NCBI RefSeq assembly: GCF_039535095.1
Contig: NZ_BAAAWN010000001.1
Coordinates: 2,604,001 to 2,668,000 of the forward strand
DNA: 64,000 nt
Direction of reading: 5' to 3'
Source of the DNA: Arthrobacter ramosus
GTDB lineage: Bacteria > Actinomycetota > Actinomycetes > Actinomycetales > Micrococcaceae
The translations under genes were made by a program, and so were the position numbers. The notes below the pieces were generated by a model that was not told where the DNA came from, made no database searches, and worked only from the letters and a program-made list of their open reading frames with translations. Shown here in pieces: positions 1 to 8,927 of this stretch (its first letter is position 1; every line of letters starts with the position of its first letter).

Positions 1-48
1 GTCGCGATAGTCGGTGACGGCGACGTGCCTGTCGGTGTCGATGATCAT
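1..48 (-). CDS. Amidohydrolase family protein, N-terminal 16 codons only
   Basis: The reverse strand has an ATG at 48 preceded by an AGGAAAG ribosome binding site, and the frame stays open to the window edge. The 16 visible residues (MIIDTDRHVAVTDYRD) have the acidic/His start (IDTDRH) typical of amidohydrolase-2 proteins. It follows the amidohydrolase at 79-1197 on the same strand with a 30-base gap, so the two are probably co-transcribed. The family call rests on a very short stretch plus context. Confidence 0.6.
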   Translation of the reverse strand, partial: MIIDTDRHVAVTDYRD

Positions 49-78
49 GGTTGACTGTCTTTCCTGCAATGTCATGGC

Positions 79-1197
79 TCAGAGCGTGAACGGGGTACGG
101 AAGATCTTGTCGCCGAACACGCCGAGTGCGTTTTCGTAGCACACGGCGCGACGCAACCCTTCGGGGATTTTGTTGTGCAATACGAAGAAGGGGTCGTCGG
201 TGTCGTAGTGGGGATAGTCGGAGCTGAAAAGCAACACGTCCGAGACCCCGGCGGGCGAGAAGAGGGCATCCAGCTCAGCCTGCGTCTCAACCTCATCAAG
301 AGGCTGGGTGGTGAAGGTGATGTGTTCGCGAATGTATTCGCTCGGCTTCTTCTTGATCCGCAGCGCGGCGCCCGGGTCACGCTCCCAAAAAAGGTCGAGG
401 CGGTTCATCAAAGAAGGCAGCCAGCTGAAGCCCCACTCCACAAAGACCACCTTGAGGCTGGGAAACGCCTCGAATGTTCCGTTGACGATGAGGTCAGCAA
501 CGTTGGCCGCGCCAACCTGGGTGAGCACCGAGTGACGCTCACCATACGAACGCGGCACGCCGCCGGCCGGTCCCTGGGAGAACGTGTAGCAGCCCTCGGA
601 CCCGCTCTGGTGGACGGCGATGGGCAGCCCGGCTTCGACGGCCGCCTCATAAATCGGGTTGTACCAGGAATCCCCTAGCATCCGCTCCATGACGAGCAGC
701 TGCACGGCGACTACGCCAGGCGTGCCAGCGTGGCGGCGGATTTCCGCTGCGGCCTGGGCAGGATCGTGAGGTGAAACAGTGATGGCGAGGCCGAAGCGGG
801 GGTCACGGTCGACCCAGGTCTCAACGAAGTAGTCATTGGTGGCGTTAACAAAGGCGTTCGCGGCATCAATGTCACCCCACGCGGTGGTGCCGTACGGCTG
901 TTGCGGGAGCAGGAGCGCCGTGGTGATGCCATACGGGTCCAGATGCCGCTCAATGACGAGTTCCGGGTCTGACCCCGCGGGACCCCCGTCGGCGGGGTAG
1001 GCGTCCAGCCGCTGCGTGTCGGCCGGATGGTTGTACCGGTCGCGCGCCCGGGCGTAGGTACGTACGCCACGCTCCTCGAAGTGTCGACGCCAATGCGCGG
1101 TCAAATACGGATAGAAGTCTTCGGTGGTGCGTGCCATCGGATGCACGTCACAGTCCACGATGGGATCCCTGCCGGGTGGATTCAACGCCGTTGTCAT
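79..1197 (-). CDS. Amidohydrolase-2 family metal-dependent hydrolase/decarboxylase
   Basis: A 372-residue TIM-barrel amidohydrolase (PF04909 type). The start at 1197 is chosen because GGAGG stands just upstream and the protein then begins close to the metal-binding motif IVDCDVHP (residues 13-20). Further metal or active-site motifs are AVHQSG mid-protein and SSDYPHYDTDDP near the C-terminus. Relatives hydrolyse C-C or C-N bonds or decarboxylate aromatic acids such as resorcylate or ACMS; the substrate cannot be told here. A second amidohydrolase begins 30 bases downstream, which suggests a two-gene operon. An extended frame reaches 1287, but its extra residues look non-coding. Family is certain, reaction is not. 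Confidence 0.9.
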   Translation of the reverse strand: MTTALNPPGRDPIVDCDVHPMARTTEDFYPYLTAHWRRHFEERGVRTYARARDRYNHPADTQRLDAYPADGGPAGSDPELVIERHLDPYGITTALLLPQQPYGTTAWGDIDAANAFVNATNDYFVETWVDRDPRFGLAITVSPHDPAQAAAEIRRHAGTPGVVAVQLLVMERMLGDSWYNPIYEAAVEAGLPIAVHQSGSEGCYTFSQGPAGGVPRSYGERHSVLTQVGAANVADLIVNGTFEAFPSLKVVFVEWGFSWLPSLMNRLDLFWERDPGAALRIKKKPSEYIREHITFTTQPLDEVETQAELDALFSPAGVSDVLLFSSDYPHYDTDDPFFVLHNKIPEGLRRAVCYENALGVFGDKIFRTPFTL

Positions 1198-1230
1198 GAT
1201 CTCAACCTCCGTGATTAGTCTATGATCATG

Positions 1231-1258
1231 ATTATATTCAAACGGTAAGGAATTGCAA
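1231..1258 (-). promoter_or_regulatory. Promoter of the amidohydrolase operon
   Basis: Reading the reverse strand, TTGCAA (1258-1253) is followed after 16 bases by a perfect TATAAT (1236-1231), about 34 bases ahead of the start codon at 1197. The palindrome ATGATCAT (1222-1229) overlaps the expected transcription start and could be an operator. Confidence 0.6.
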
Positions 1259-1894
1259 TCATCTGAGATGCTCGTCCAACGGCGCACGGTCTCGTTTGGG
1301 TTTGCGTGACCTCGCGGATCCAGAGCTGCGGCTCACAAACGGCAGATGTGTTCCCGCTAAATGAAAGGGACCTGCCTGGCGGTCTCCGAAACAGCCAGCC
1401 AGTGGTGTACCTGTGCTCGGAGGGCCGTGGGATCGAGGTGCCTGCGCAGAGCCGGATGTGCTTCGGTGACGCTCTCATGCCGACATCGACGTCAGCCATT
1501 CAGGCTGGGACTCGGAATCACTCCGGGCCATGAAGATCGCCGCCGAACGGGACAAGGACGCCCTCGACGTCGAGCGCATCCTGCGCCGCAAGGTGCTGAG
1601 GATGACATCACCAGGTTCGCCTGTTCCGCCCCCGTGCGATAGAAGGGCCTGGGCAGCCGGCTGCATGCGGAAATCATGCCGGAGTCCTGGCCGTTTTCTC
1701 CCTTGATGACCTGCTAGCCAACCCCGATTGAATCGCCAATTATCTGTTGCGACGTTGAACGGGGAAGCCGCCTCACACGCGGCCGCCCCTGCTGGACTCC
1801 CGGACACAGGTGCGCCCTCTGCGCCCGTGGCGGCAATGCTAGCCTTGGAAGGGCTCCGGCAGCACGGTGTTCTATGTAGCCCTTACAAGATTTG
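1259..1894. other. Gene-poor stretch with decayed coding scraps
   Basis: No intact gene seen. Around 1495-1620 on the plus strand one frame reads WDSESLRAMKIAAERDKDAL, followed by DVERIL. This resembles the C-terminal part of small nucleotidyltransferase-like (DUF6036/AbiEii-type) proteins but has no intact start or domain. Other frames look random. It is probably debris from past insertions or deletions, like the truncated genes that follow. Confidence 0.35.
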
Positions 1895-2640
1895 TCAGAC
1901 TACGGCGTTCTCAATGGCTTCGAGGTCGAGGCGGTTCGGGGCCTGGGCTACGCTTCGTCCGGCGAGACGGCCAGAGACTATCGCCCATCCGATATCCAGG
2001 CCGTGGTTGAGGAGCTGGAGGCCTCCTTGACCCGTGGAACCGGCGGCCCACAGCCCCGGTATTGCCTCGCCATCGGCCTGTGTCACACGCAGCTCCGTGT
2101 CGACGGCGAGGCCGCCGTCGGCAAGGGTGATGAAGGCGTTCATTGGGCCCAGACCATAGAACGGTCCTTCGCTGACGCCGGCGCCAAGGTGCTGCCGGCC
2201 AAACCTGCTGTCCTTTCCGTTTGCAACATCGGCGTTCCATTCATCGACGGTGGAGTTCAGAACGGAGGAGGCAACGCCGATGCTCGCGGCGAGCTCCTCG
2301 ATGGTTTCAGCCCGGTGGTAGACGTCCGAGCGGAATCGCTTGTAATCGTTGACGTAGGCGTAGGCCACGCCGGGGAAGGTCGAGACGGGATGGGGCCACG
2401 CTGAAAACTTTCTGGCCACCCGTTCGTCGAAGATCATGAAGGCCGTGTTCTTCTCATCAGCGGCTGCGGCGCGCGCCATGAGTTTGTCGGAGTCCTCGTT
2501 GGCTATCCGTTTCCCGGAATGCCCGATCAGGATGGCACCAGCCTGATACATCGTGTTGTTCGGGCCCACCCAGCTGGTCAGGGCGCTACGGATGACGTAT
2601 GCGAGCAGCTTCTTTGGCAGTCGAACAGCCCATCCGCAAT
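1895..2640 (-). pseudogene. C-terminal half of an FAD-dependent fumarate-reductase/ketosteroid-dehydrogenase-like oxidoreductase
   Basis: The reverse-strand frame has the C-terminal part of the FAD_binding_2 family: GAILIGHSGKRIANEDSDK, the substrate-domain segment ending FGRQHLGAGVSEGPFYG, and the FAD-binding end GLWAAGSTGQGGLQLLNHGLDIGWAIVSGRLAG. Family members are about 450-580 residues and start with a GxGxxG dinucleotide fold; here roughly the first half, including that fold, is missing. Just upstream the reading changes frame into a toxin fragment, so the gene was cut by a deletion or recombination near 2615-2640. It is not expected to bind FAD on its own. Confidence 0.75.
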
Positions 2641-2860
2641 CGGGATGTTCGTTTTGTACCACTTGCTCCAGTTACCTGCCTTGTCGCCTGCAATGAGCAA
2701 AATCGCATGCCGCTCCGGGTCGAAGGCAAACAAGATCCGCAACTCACACCGACCGCTCGATCCAGGCCGCAGCTCCTTCATGTTCTTATGCCGCGAACGA
2801 ACCGCCGGATCGACAAGCGGACGGTCGTGGCCTCAAACTCATGGAACTGCCATACCTCGT
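2620..2860 (-). pseudogene. HigB/RelE-type toxin (Gp49/DUF891 family) remnant
   Basis: On the reverse strand RPLVDPAVRSRHKNMKELRP and then SSGRCELRILFAFDPERHA, AGDKAGNWSKWY and NIPIADGLFD match the conserved core of HigB-like mRNA interferases. The N-terminal third is not in frame: an upstream frame ending EFEATTVRLSIRRF runs into a stop, pointing to a frameshift. The C-terminus is lost where the flavoprotein fragment begins. No antitoxin (HigA-type HTH) gene is visible beside it. This is a dead half of a toxin-antitoxin module. Confidence 0.65.
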
Positions 2861-2991
2861 GCAGCTAGAAATAGGTGCACTCCCTACGGATCACGGCCGG
2901 AGCGCTGAACGGCGCCTGACAGCTGGGCACCGACGATGCCGTGGGAACCGTAGAAGTAGGAAATCTGGCTGACCTCGTGTCACGCTCCGCC

Positions 2992-4146
2992 TTATGAAAG
3001 CAGCGCAAGCGCACCTACCTTTGCCGCGCCAAGGAGCGCCAACTGCTTCCCCATGGGTTCCATCGAGATACTGAGGTTCCTTGTAGCAATCGGAAGCGCC
3101 TCACGGTATACAACACTTCTAATCCCCGCGAGGACTTCGTCAGTCAGCCGGACCATTTCTCCGCCCAGAATGATTGTGCGGGGGTTGAAAATGTCGACCA
3201 GTTCTGCTGTCAGCTCCCCCAGGCGGGTCGCTGCATCACGCACGGCGGCAGTAGCCGCGGGGTCACCGGACTTTATCAAACCGCGCAGGCGGTGTTCGTC
3301 ATTGATCTCGTCGCTATCCTCGTCATGAATGCGCAACTGGGTAATGACCGCACGCAGGCTGGCAGATGCTCCCACACACCCTGTTTTACCGCAAATACAG
3401 ACAAGGTCTCGGTTTCCGCCCGCCTTAAGGTGACCGATGTCGCCCGCGGAACCGTCAGCGCCACGATGGATCTTTCCATCAGCAGTGATCAGGCCTGCTC
3501 CGATACCCATCGACAAATGGAGATGCAGCAGAGGCAGTTGTGCTGGTCCACCTTCAGTGAAAGCACCCAGCGCCATCATGTTGGCGTTGTTGTCAACCAG
3601 TGCAGGCGCGTCGAAGTAAGCGCTCAGGGACCGGCGAAGCTCGAAGCCCTCCCATCCGGGCATGATGTATCGATGGGCAGTGACTCCGTTGACAAAGTCA
3701 ACCGGCGCCGGGATGCTGGCGACAACTTGGTGCACGTCCTCATTCAACAGGCCATTGCGTTCAAGCAGTTCCTTGGCTGACGCGAGTACGAGGTCTAGCA
3801 CGTCGGTCGGCGACGACGACAGAGAAACTCGAACTTCCTCCGTATCCAGCAATGCCGCGGTTGCATCGGACAGTGCCAAGTGGGTGAAGGAGCGCTCAAA
3901 ATCAAGGGCAATCGTGAATCCGGCGCTTCGGCCCAACCGAAGACCAAGAGAAGGGCGCCCCCGCTGACCTTCGCGGGCAGTTTCCTCGGACAACAGGCCC
4001 CTTCCGATCATCTGATCCACGTGATGTCCGATCGTGGAGCGCGCCATGCCAGTCTGGCGTGAGATGTTGGCTCGACTCGTGGCCACACCCGAGGCGACCA
4101 TCCGCAAGATGATCTGAGGAACCAGCTCCAAAGACGTAGATTTCAT
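2992..4146 (-). CDS. ROK family transcriptional repressor (ROK1)
   Basis: A 384-residue regulator with an N-terminal winged helix (SRANISRQTGMARSTIGHHV, residues 24-43) followed by a ROK sugar-kinase-like fold. The zinc motif is GH (238-239) with Cys250, Cys252 and Cys257. At the position where ROK sugar kinases have the catalytic Asp of NDAN, this protein has NNAN (Asn187), so it should sense sugar rather than phosphorylate it. It is transcribed away from the sugar isomerase at 4321 and has an inverted repeat between the two genes. Close paralogue of the regulator at 6466-7665. Likely represses the neighbouring isomerase/dehydrogenase genes; the inducer is unknown. Confidence 0.9.
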   Translation of the reverse strand: MKSTSLELVPQIILRMVASGVATSRANISRQTGMARSTIGHHVDQMIGRGLLSEETAREGQRGRPSLGLRLGRSAGFTIALDFERSFTHLALSDATAALLDTEEVRVSLSSSPTDVLDLVLASAKELLERNGLLNEDVHQVVASIPAPVDFVNGVTAHRYIMPGWEGFELRRSLSAYFDAPALVDNNANMMALGAFTEGGPAQLPLLHLHLSMGIGAGLITADGKIHRGADGSAGDIGHLKAGGNRDLVCICGKTGCVGASASLRAVITQLRIHDEDSDEINDEHRLRGLIKSGDPAATAAVRDAATRLGELTAELVDIFNPRTIILGGEMVRLTDEVLAGIRSVVYREALPIATRNLSISMEPMGKQLALLGAAKVGALALLS

Positions 4147-4171
4147 ACATTAATCTTGCCACATGTGAGGA

Positions 4172-4196
4172 TTTAAGTTCGGTGATCGAATTTAAA
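4172..4196. promoter_or_regulatory. Probable ROK operator between ROK1 and the isomerase gene
   Basis: Inverted repeat with arms TTTAAGTTCG (4172-4181) and CGAATTTAAA (4187-4196), 9 of 10 positions symmetrical, 5-base spacer. It lies 26 bases upstream of the ROK1 start in a divergent intergenic region. A related AT-rich repeat lies before the second ROK gene. Confidence 0.5.
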
Positions 4197-4320
4197 ATGT
4201 CATCTGTTTCCCAAAACATCTGGGGAATAGCATCTAATTCACGGGGTTACTGTCCCTAACAATCGCCCTCCACCAGTTAGGCCGCCAGGCCTGCATTCAA
4301 TCCACGAGAAAAGTGCTCAA

Positions 4321-5244
4321 ATGTCGATTGCACCCAGCCAGTTTGCGCTGAATCCAATCCAGTGGCTCGCGACCCCGGACGGGTGGGTTGACCAGTCGCT
4401 GAAACCGCCCTTGGAACGCAGGCTCCCGGTAGTCGCATCTGCCGGCTTTACTGCCATAAAGTCTGAAGTTCCGCTCGGAATGACGGCGCAGACCTATCGG
4501 TCTCGGCTCGGCGAGTACGGGATCCGTCCGGGTCCCGGCTACGTTCCGATGCCCTGGTTCGAGGACAAATCCTCCAGAGCTCCCTTTTTGGAGCGGGCGC
4601 GCACGATCGCCGCCACAAATGCCGCCCTGGAGGCCCCGCTGGTTTTCCTCGCCATGGGCATGGACAAGAATGCGGCGAGGGTACTCCATCCAGGAGTCGG
4701 ATTCGGACAGAGTTCAGACAGACTTGAGTCGGTCAGGGACTATCTTGCTGAGGCTGCGCAGATCATGGTGTCTGAAGGAGCCGTTCCTGCTCTCCACCCA
4801 CATGTCGGGACGTGGGTTGAGACGGCGGACGAAGCTCGATTTGTTCTCGACACGGTTGATGAGAACATCCTGAAATTCGGTCCCGACGCGGGGCACCTTT
4901 CATGGACCGGAATCAACCCGGCGGAATTAATTGCGGAGTATGCCCCAAGGGTGGCTGGTATTCACATCAAGGACTACTTTGATGTCCTGTCGATGCGCAG
5001 TCGCACTGACGACATCGACTACCGCTCCACGGTGCTTGCGGGCTTCTGGACCGAACCTGGCTATGGCGATGCAAACATCGATGAGGTCCTGGATGCCGCC
5101 GGTCCGAGCTTCGACGGTTGGGTCGTAGTTGAAGTTGACCGGGGAACGGTCGCTCCGGACGAGAGCATCCGAAGGTGCGGAGAGTGGCTCGCCAGCAGAT
5201 TTACGGACCCTCTTCCGGCTAAGGCGCATTCTCACACGTCTTGA
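4321..5244 (+). CDS. Xylose-isomerase-like TIM-barrel sugar phosphate isomerase/epimerase (copy 1)
   Basis: 307 residues of the AP-endonuclease-2/xylose-isomerase-like fold (PF01261). Motifs that fit the usual Glu/Asp/His/Glu metal site are HPHVGTWVET, FGPDAGHLSW, AGIHIKDY and VVVEVDRG. No signal peptide, so cytoplasmic. The next gene, a Gfo/Idh dehydrogenase, begins 38 bases later, and this pairing is typical of inositol-like or 3-keto-sugar catabolism, where such proteins act as isomerases, epimerases or dehydratases. A close paralogue lies at 8928-9836. The exact reaction cannot be assigned. Confidence 0.85.
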   Translation: MSIAPSQFALNPIQWLATPDGWVDQSLKPPLERRLPVVASAGFTAIKSEVPLGMTAQTYRSRLGEYGIRPGPGYVPMPWFEDKSSRAPFLERARTIAATNAALEAPLVFLAMGMDKNAARVLHPGVGFGQSSDRLESVRDYLAEAAQIMVSEGAVPALHPHVGTWVETADEARFVLDTVDENILKFGPDAGHLSWTGINPAELIAEYAPRVAGIHIKDYFDVLSMRSRTDDIDYRSTVLAGFWTEPGYGDANIDEVLDAAGPSFDGWVVVEVDRGTVAPDESIRRCGEWLASRFTDPLPAKAHSHTS

Positions 5245-5282
5245 CTATTGGCCAAATATCCCTTCCTGCAGCGGAGTTACCC

Positions 5283-6371
5283 ATGAAAAGCCCAACAAAG
5301 ATACGCTTCGCCCTGGTCGGGGCCGGCGTCATAGGAAACCATCACCAGAAGGTCATGAAGGAGCTCTCCCCCGAGATCGAACTCGTCGCCGTCGTCGACC
5401 TGGAACTGCCCAAAGCGGAAAAAATCGCTTTCGCCCATGATGCACTCGCATTTACTTCGCTCTCAGAAGCGCTCGCTAACTGTGACTTTGATGCTGTTGC
5501 CGTCTGCACACCCACAGGGGCTCACGCAGCGGTGGGAATCGAGGCCCTGAACTCCGGCAAGCATGTCGTGATTGAAAAACCGGCCGAGATCAGCCTGGCA
5601 GCTACAGACGAGATAATCGCAGCGCAGCGAAGGTCTGGCTCGAAAGTCACCGTCATCTCCCAGCACCGCTTCGATCCGGCCGCGGAGATCCTGATGCAGG
5701 CGATCAGTGAGGGCGGACTTGGACGCCTGACGTCGGGGGTGGCAGCGATCAACTGGTGGCGCGGACAGAACTATTACGACTCGGGTGACTGGCGTGGCAC
5801 TTGGGCCCTGGACGGCGGCGGGGCCCTCATGAACCAGGGCGTCCACACTGTCGATCTTCTAGTAGCTGCAATGGGCAAGCCAGTGGAAGTCTTTGCCTAC
5901 ACTGCTTGCCTCGCGCACGACCGCATTGAAGTCGAAGACGTCGCTGTCGGTGTCGTGAAATTCGACAGCGGCGCTCTAGGAGTCCTACACGGAACGACGG
6001 CGGCTTATCCGGGTCTGAGTGCCCGCCTTCAGGTGCACGGCGAAAGAGGCTCTGCCATCATCGACAATGACCAGCTGACATTCATCCACACCACTCCGGT
6101 TGGACATCCTCGGCCGGAGAAGCCACTTGGTGTCTCAGACTCCGCCAACCAAATTGACCGCCATGAGGTCTCCAACGGTTCAATACCCACCGCCGGCGCC
6201 AACCCGGGACAACTCTCTGACGCTCACCGCTATCAGTACAGCAATTTCCTCGCATCAATCCGTGGTGATGAGGAGCTTCGGGTTGGACTCGCTGAAAACC
6301 GTCAATCGCTCAGCGTCATACTCGGAGCCTACGAGTCTGCGCAGACCGGGTTGCCTGTGCGTTTGGCCTGA
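5283..6371 (+). CDS. Gfo/Idh/MocA family NAD(P)-dependent sugar dehydrogenase (A)
   Basis: 362 residues from the ATG at 5283, chosen over an upstream TTG because GGAG lies before it and the protein then starts just ahead of the nucleotide motif VGAGVIGNHH. The family motif EKP is present (VVIEKPAEIS) and the central region has the substrate-side WALDGGGALMNQGVHTVDLL, where Asp and His are typical of the active site. Co-transcribed with the isomerase upstream. Members oxidise or reduce hydroxyls of sugars, inositols or glycosides. Convergent with ROK2. Confidence 0.88.
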   Translation: MKSPTKIRFALVGAGVIGNHHQKVMKELSPEIELVAVVDLELPKAEKIAFAHDALAFTSLSEALANCDFDAVAVCTPTGAHAAVGIEALNSGKHVVIEKPAEISLAATDEIIAAQRRSGSKVTVISQHRFDPAAEILMQAISEGGLGRLTSGVAAINWWRGQNYYDSGDWRGTWALDGGGALMNQGVHTVDLLVAAMGKPVEVFAYTACLAHDRIEVEDVAVGVVKFDSGALGVLHGTTAAYPGLSARLQVHGERGSAIIDNDQLTFIHTTPVGHPRPEKPLGVSDSANQIDRHEVSNGSIPTAGANPGQLSDAHRYQYSNFLASIRGDEELRVGLAENRQSLSVILGAYESAQTGLPVRLA

Positions 6372-6465
6372 CTCGGCACCATCGCGGGTTTTCAAGCGAT
6401 CCTTGGTTGCCAGGCTTCGCCCCGCCGCGGAAACAGAAAGTATGCGTCCCGGAAGAGCGGCGTAC

Positions 6466-7665
6466 CTACTCAGCCAAATACCTGGCCTGCCCGACCTGGG
6501 GCGACATGTCGAGCAGCTCATCCGCGCCAAGCCTCGCAGCACCGACCAAGGCCGCCTTATTTCCAAGACGCGACGGGCTAATCACCAAGCGGCGAGTGGC
6601 GATGGACAACGCCTCCTGATAGACAACGCCCCTGATTGTTGAGAGCACATCATCGCTGAGCTCAATCATTCCGCCACCCAGGACAATCGTCCTCGGGTTG
6701 AACATGTCAACCAAAATCGCCGTCAGCTGCCCCAAGTGACCTGCCGCATCTCGCAACGCCGCCAATGCGGCCGGATCCGCCTTTCGAACCAGCTGAGTCA
6801 GAGCCTCTCGCCCGGCCCGCGGATCTGTAACACTGTCTGTTTCGATACCAAGCTGGGACATGACGGCATGAAGACTCGCGTAGGCGCCGATGCAACCCAC
6901 CTTGCCACACTGACAGCGCGCCTGAGCTCGGCTATCTATGCGCAAATGGCCAATGTCGCCCGCGGAACCGTCGGCACCGCGGTGGATTTTTGCGTCCGCC
7001 GTAATAAGCCCGGCACCGATCCCGGTCGAAAGCTGCAAGTGCAGCAATGGCAGCTCGTCGCGATGCACTGTTGTCGCTGCCCCCAACGCCATAAGGTTTG
7101 CATCGTTATCCATGAGTGCCGGAGCACCGAAGTGCTCACTCAGGATTTTCGCGATCTGAATCCCTTCCCAGCCAGCCATGATGGATCGGTGTGCCGTGAC
7201 TCCCTCGTGGAAGTCCACGGGTGCCGGGACACTCGCTATGACCTGACGGACGTCGGAGAGTACGAGACCATGGCCGGAGAGGAGATCGGCCGCAGCATCG
7301 AGAACTTTCCCAATCACGGCCTTCGGGTCCGGATTCAACAGGATATCGATAGTGCGTGAGTCCACTACAGCGGCGCTGGCATCGGATATGGCAACGCAAG
7401 TGTTCGTACGATCAAAAATCACATCCACGACATATCCGGCGCCCCTGCCGACCGTCAATTCTCTCGCCGGGCGCCCCCGTGCCCCTTGGGACTCCTCCAA
7501 CTCGGCGAGGACCTCATCGCGGAGCATTTGATCCACGTGTAGGCCAATCGTCGAGCGCGCCATCCCGGTCACACGCGCCGCCTGGGCCCGGCTCGTCACT
7601 TTACCTTCAGCAACCAAACGCAGGATCGTATTGGCTGGCGATCGGTCGGTTGATAACTCGCTCAT
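6466..7665 (-). CDS. ROK family transcriptional regulator (ROK2)
   Basis: 399 residues from the ATG at 7665; this start aligns with the start of the paralogue ROK1, while the frame continues upstream to 7782 without a convincing ribosome site. It has an N-terminal winged helix (AARVTGMARSTIGLHVDQ), the ROK fold and a zinc motif (GH followed by CQCGKVGC). Unlike ROK1 it keeps the kinase-like DNDAN (Asp188), so the catalytic Asp of ROK kinases is present. It diverges from dehydrogenase B at 7793 with operator-like repeats between, and is the likely regulator of that pair and perhaps of the ABC operon at 10.4 kb. Confidence 0.9.
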   Translation of the reverse strand: MSELSTDRSPANTILRLVAEGKVTSRAQAARVTGMARSTIGLHVDQMLRDEVLAELEESQGARGRPARELTVGRGAGYVVDVIFDRTNTCVAISDASAAVVDSRTIDILLNPDPKAVIGKVLDAAADLLSGHGLVLSDVRQVIASVPAPVDFHEGVTAHRSIMAGWEGIQIAKILSEHFGAPALMDNDANLMALGAATTVHRDELPLLHLQLSTGIGAGLITADAKIHRGADGSAGDIGHLRIDSRAQARCQCGKVGCIGAYASLHAVMSQLGIETDSVTDPRAGREALTQLVRKADPAALAALRDAAGHLGQLTAILVDMFNPRTIVLGGGMIELSDDVLSTIRGVVYQEALSIATRRLVISPSRLGNKAALVGAARLGADELLDMSPQVGQARYLAE

Positions 7666-7692
7666 GCACTCATTATGACCCATATCATCACA

Positions 7693-7759
7693 TTTAGTCT
7701 GAAGATCGGACTTAAATCGGCATCTTGTGGCACAAAGATGTCCGCAGATAGCCTGCGGA
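7693..7759. promoter_or_regulatory. Cluster of operator-like inverted repeats between ROK2 and dehydrogenase B
   Basis: Three repeats lie in 67 bases: an AT-rich one with arms TTTAGTC (7693-7699) and GGACTTAAA (7708-7716) similar to the repeat before ROK1; TTGTGGCACAA (7725-7735, perfect 5-base arms); and TCCGCA...TGCGGA (7741-7746, 7754-7759). The string TCGGCATCTTG (7717-7727) recurs at 10149-10159 upstream of the ABC importer operon. Confidence 0.5.
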
Positions 7760-7792
7760 TAGTGGCTTTCCAACCCATCCAAAGGAACATCA

Positions 7793-8887
7793 ATGACTCA
7801 TAACATCGGCATCGTTGGCGCCGGCAATATCTCCGCGCGCTACATGCAAGGCCTGCAAAAGTACCCCGAACTGAAGGTCAACTACATCGCAGACATCGAC
7901 CACGCGCGGGCCGCCACACTTGCCTCAGAATTCGCCGTGCCGCGTTCCGGCAGCGCTGATGCGCTCCTTGCGGACGACAGCATCGACATCGTCATCAACC
8001 TGACACCACCGAATCTGCACGCCCGGACTGTCATCCAGGCGCTGGAAGCCGGGAAGAGCGTCTACGTAGAGAAGCCTCTGGCAACGACCCGGGAGGATGG
8101 GCTGCTCATGCTGAAGGCTGAACGCGAGAATCCCGGCATTCTCGGTTCCGCACCGGACACGTTCCTGGGCAGCGCAGGACAAACCGCCCGGCACGCCATA
8201 GACTCCGGCTACATCGGCACGCCGATCGGAGCAAGCGCATTCGTCCGCTCTTCACGAGCAGAAACCTGGCACCCCAGCCCCGGCTTCCTCTTCCAGCAGG
8301 GAGGCGGACCGGTCATGGACATGGGCCCGTACTACATCGCAGCCCTCGTGAACTGCCTCGGTCCGATCCGCCGAGTAAGCGCCGACGCACGCATCGGGTC
8401 CGAAACGAGAATTGTCACAGCCCCCGACCGGACCGTGGACGAAATCCCGGTCACCGTCAATACACACGCATCCGCTGTCTTCTCTTTCGCCTCCGGCGCC
8501 ATCGGGACGGTTCTTATGAGCTTCGATATCTGGGACACCACTCTGCCCAGAATCGAGATATACGGAACCGAAGGAACACTGAGCCTGAATGACCCGAATA
8601 CCTTCGACGGCGATGTGCGGCTCAAGCGGCGCGAGCACGGCGAGTGGCAGGTGCTTGAGCCTGTGACACCCCTGTTCGGAACCGTCGGCACGCCAGAGCA
8701 GCACCGCCGTGGACTTGGCGTGAATGACCTTGCTGGCGCATTGGCCGGCGGACCGCACCGGGCCAGCTCAAGCTTCGCTTTCCACGTTCTGGACGCCATG
8801 CTAGCGATCGACGAGGCAGCAGCCGCCAAACAAACCATCCTCCTTGAGAGCCGGACCGAGCGTCCGGCACCGTTGTTCAATTCCTGA
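7793..8887 (+). CDS. Gfo/Idh/MocA family NAD(P)-dependent sugar dehydrogenase (B)
   Basis: 364 residues. N-terminal Rossmann motif GIVGAGNISARY, family motif VYVEKPLATT, and a C-terminal alpha/beta domain with FQQGGGPVMDMGPYYIAAL near the active site. AAGGAACA upstream serves as ribosome binding site. It is followed by isomerase copy 2, mirroring the isomerase/dehydrogenase pair at 4.3-6.4 kb but in the opposite gene order. It is clearly a different subgroup from dehydrogenases A and C, so the locus probably carries out more than one oxidation or reduction on related substrates. Confidence 0.88.
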   Translation: MTHNIGIVGAGNISARYMQGLQKYPELKVNYIADIDHARAATLASEFAVPRSGSADALLADDSIDIVINLTPPNLHARTVIQALEAGKSVYVEKPLATTREDGLLMLKAERENPGILGSAPDTFLGSAGQTARHAIDSGYIGTPIGASAFVRSSRAETWHPSPGFLFQQGGGPVMDMGPYYIAALVNCLGPIRRVSADARIGSETRIVTAPDRTVDEIPVTVNTHASAVFSFASGAIGTVLMSFDIWDTTLPRIEIYGTEGTLSLNDPNTFDGDVRLKRREHGEWQVLEPVTPLFGTVGTPEQHRRGLGVNDLAGALAGGPHRASSSFAFHVLDAMLAIDEAAAAKQTILLESRTERPAPLFNS

Positions 8888-8927
8888 ACCGGGGCTTCGG
8901 CCTCACATCCTTGAAAAGAGTTTTCAT

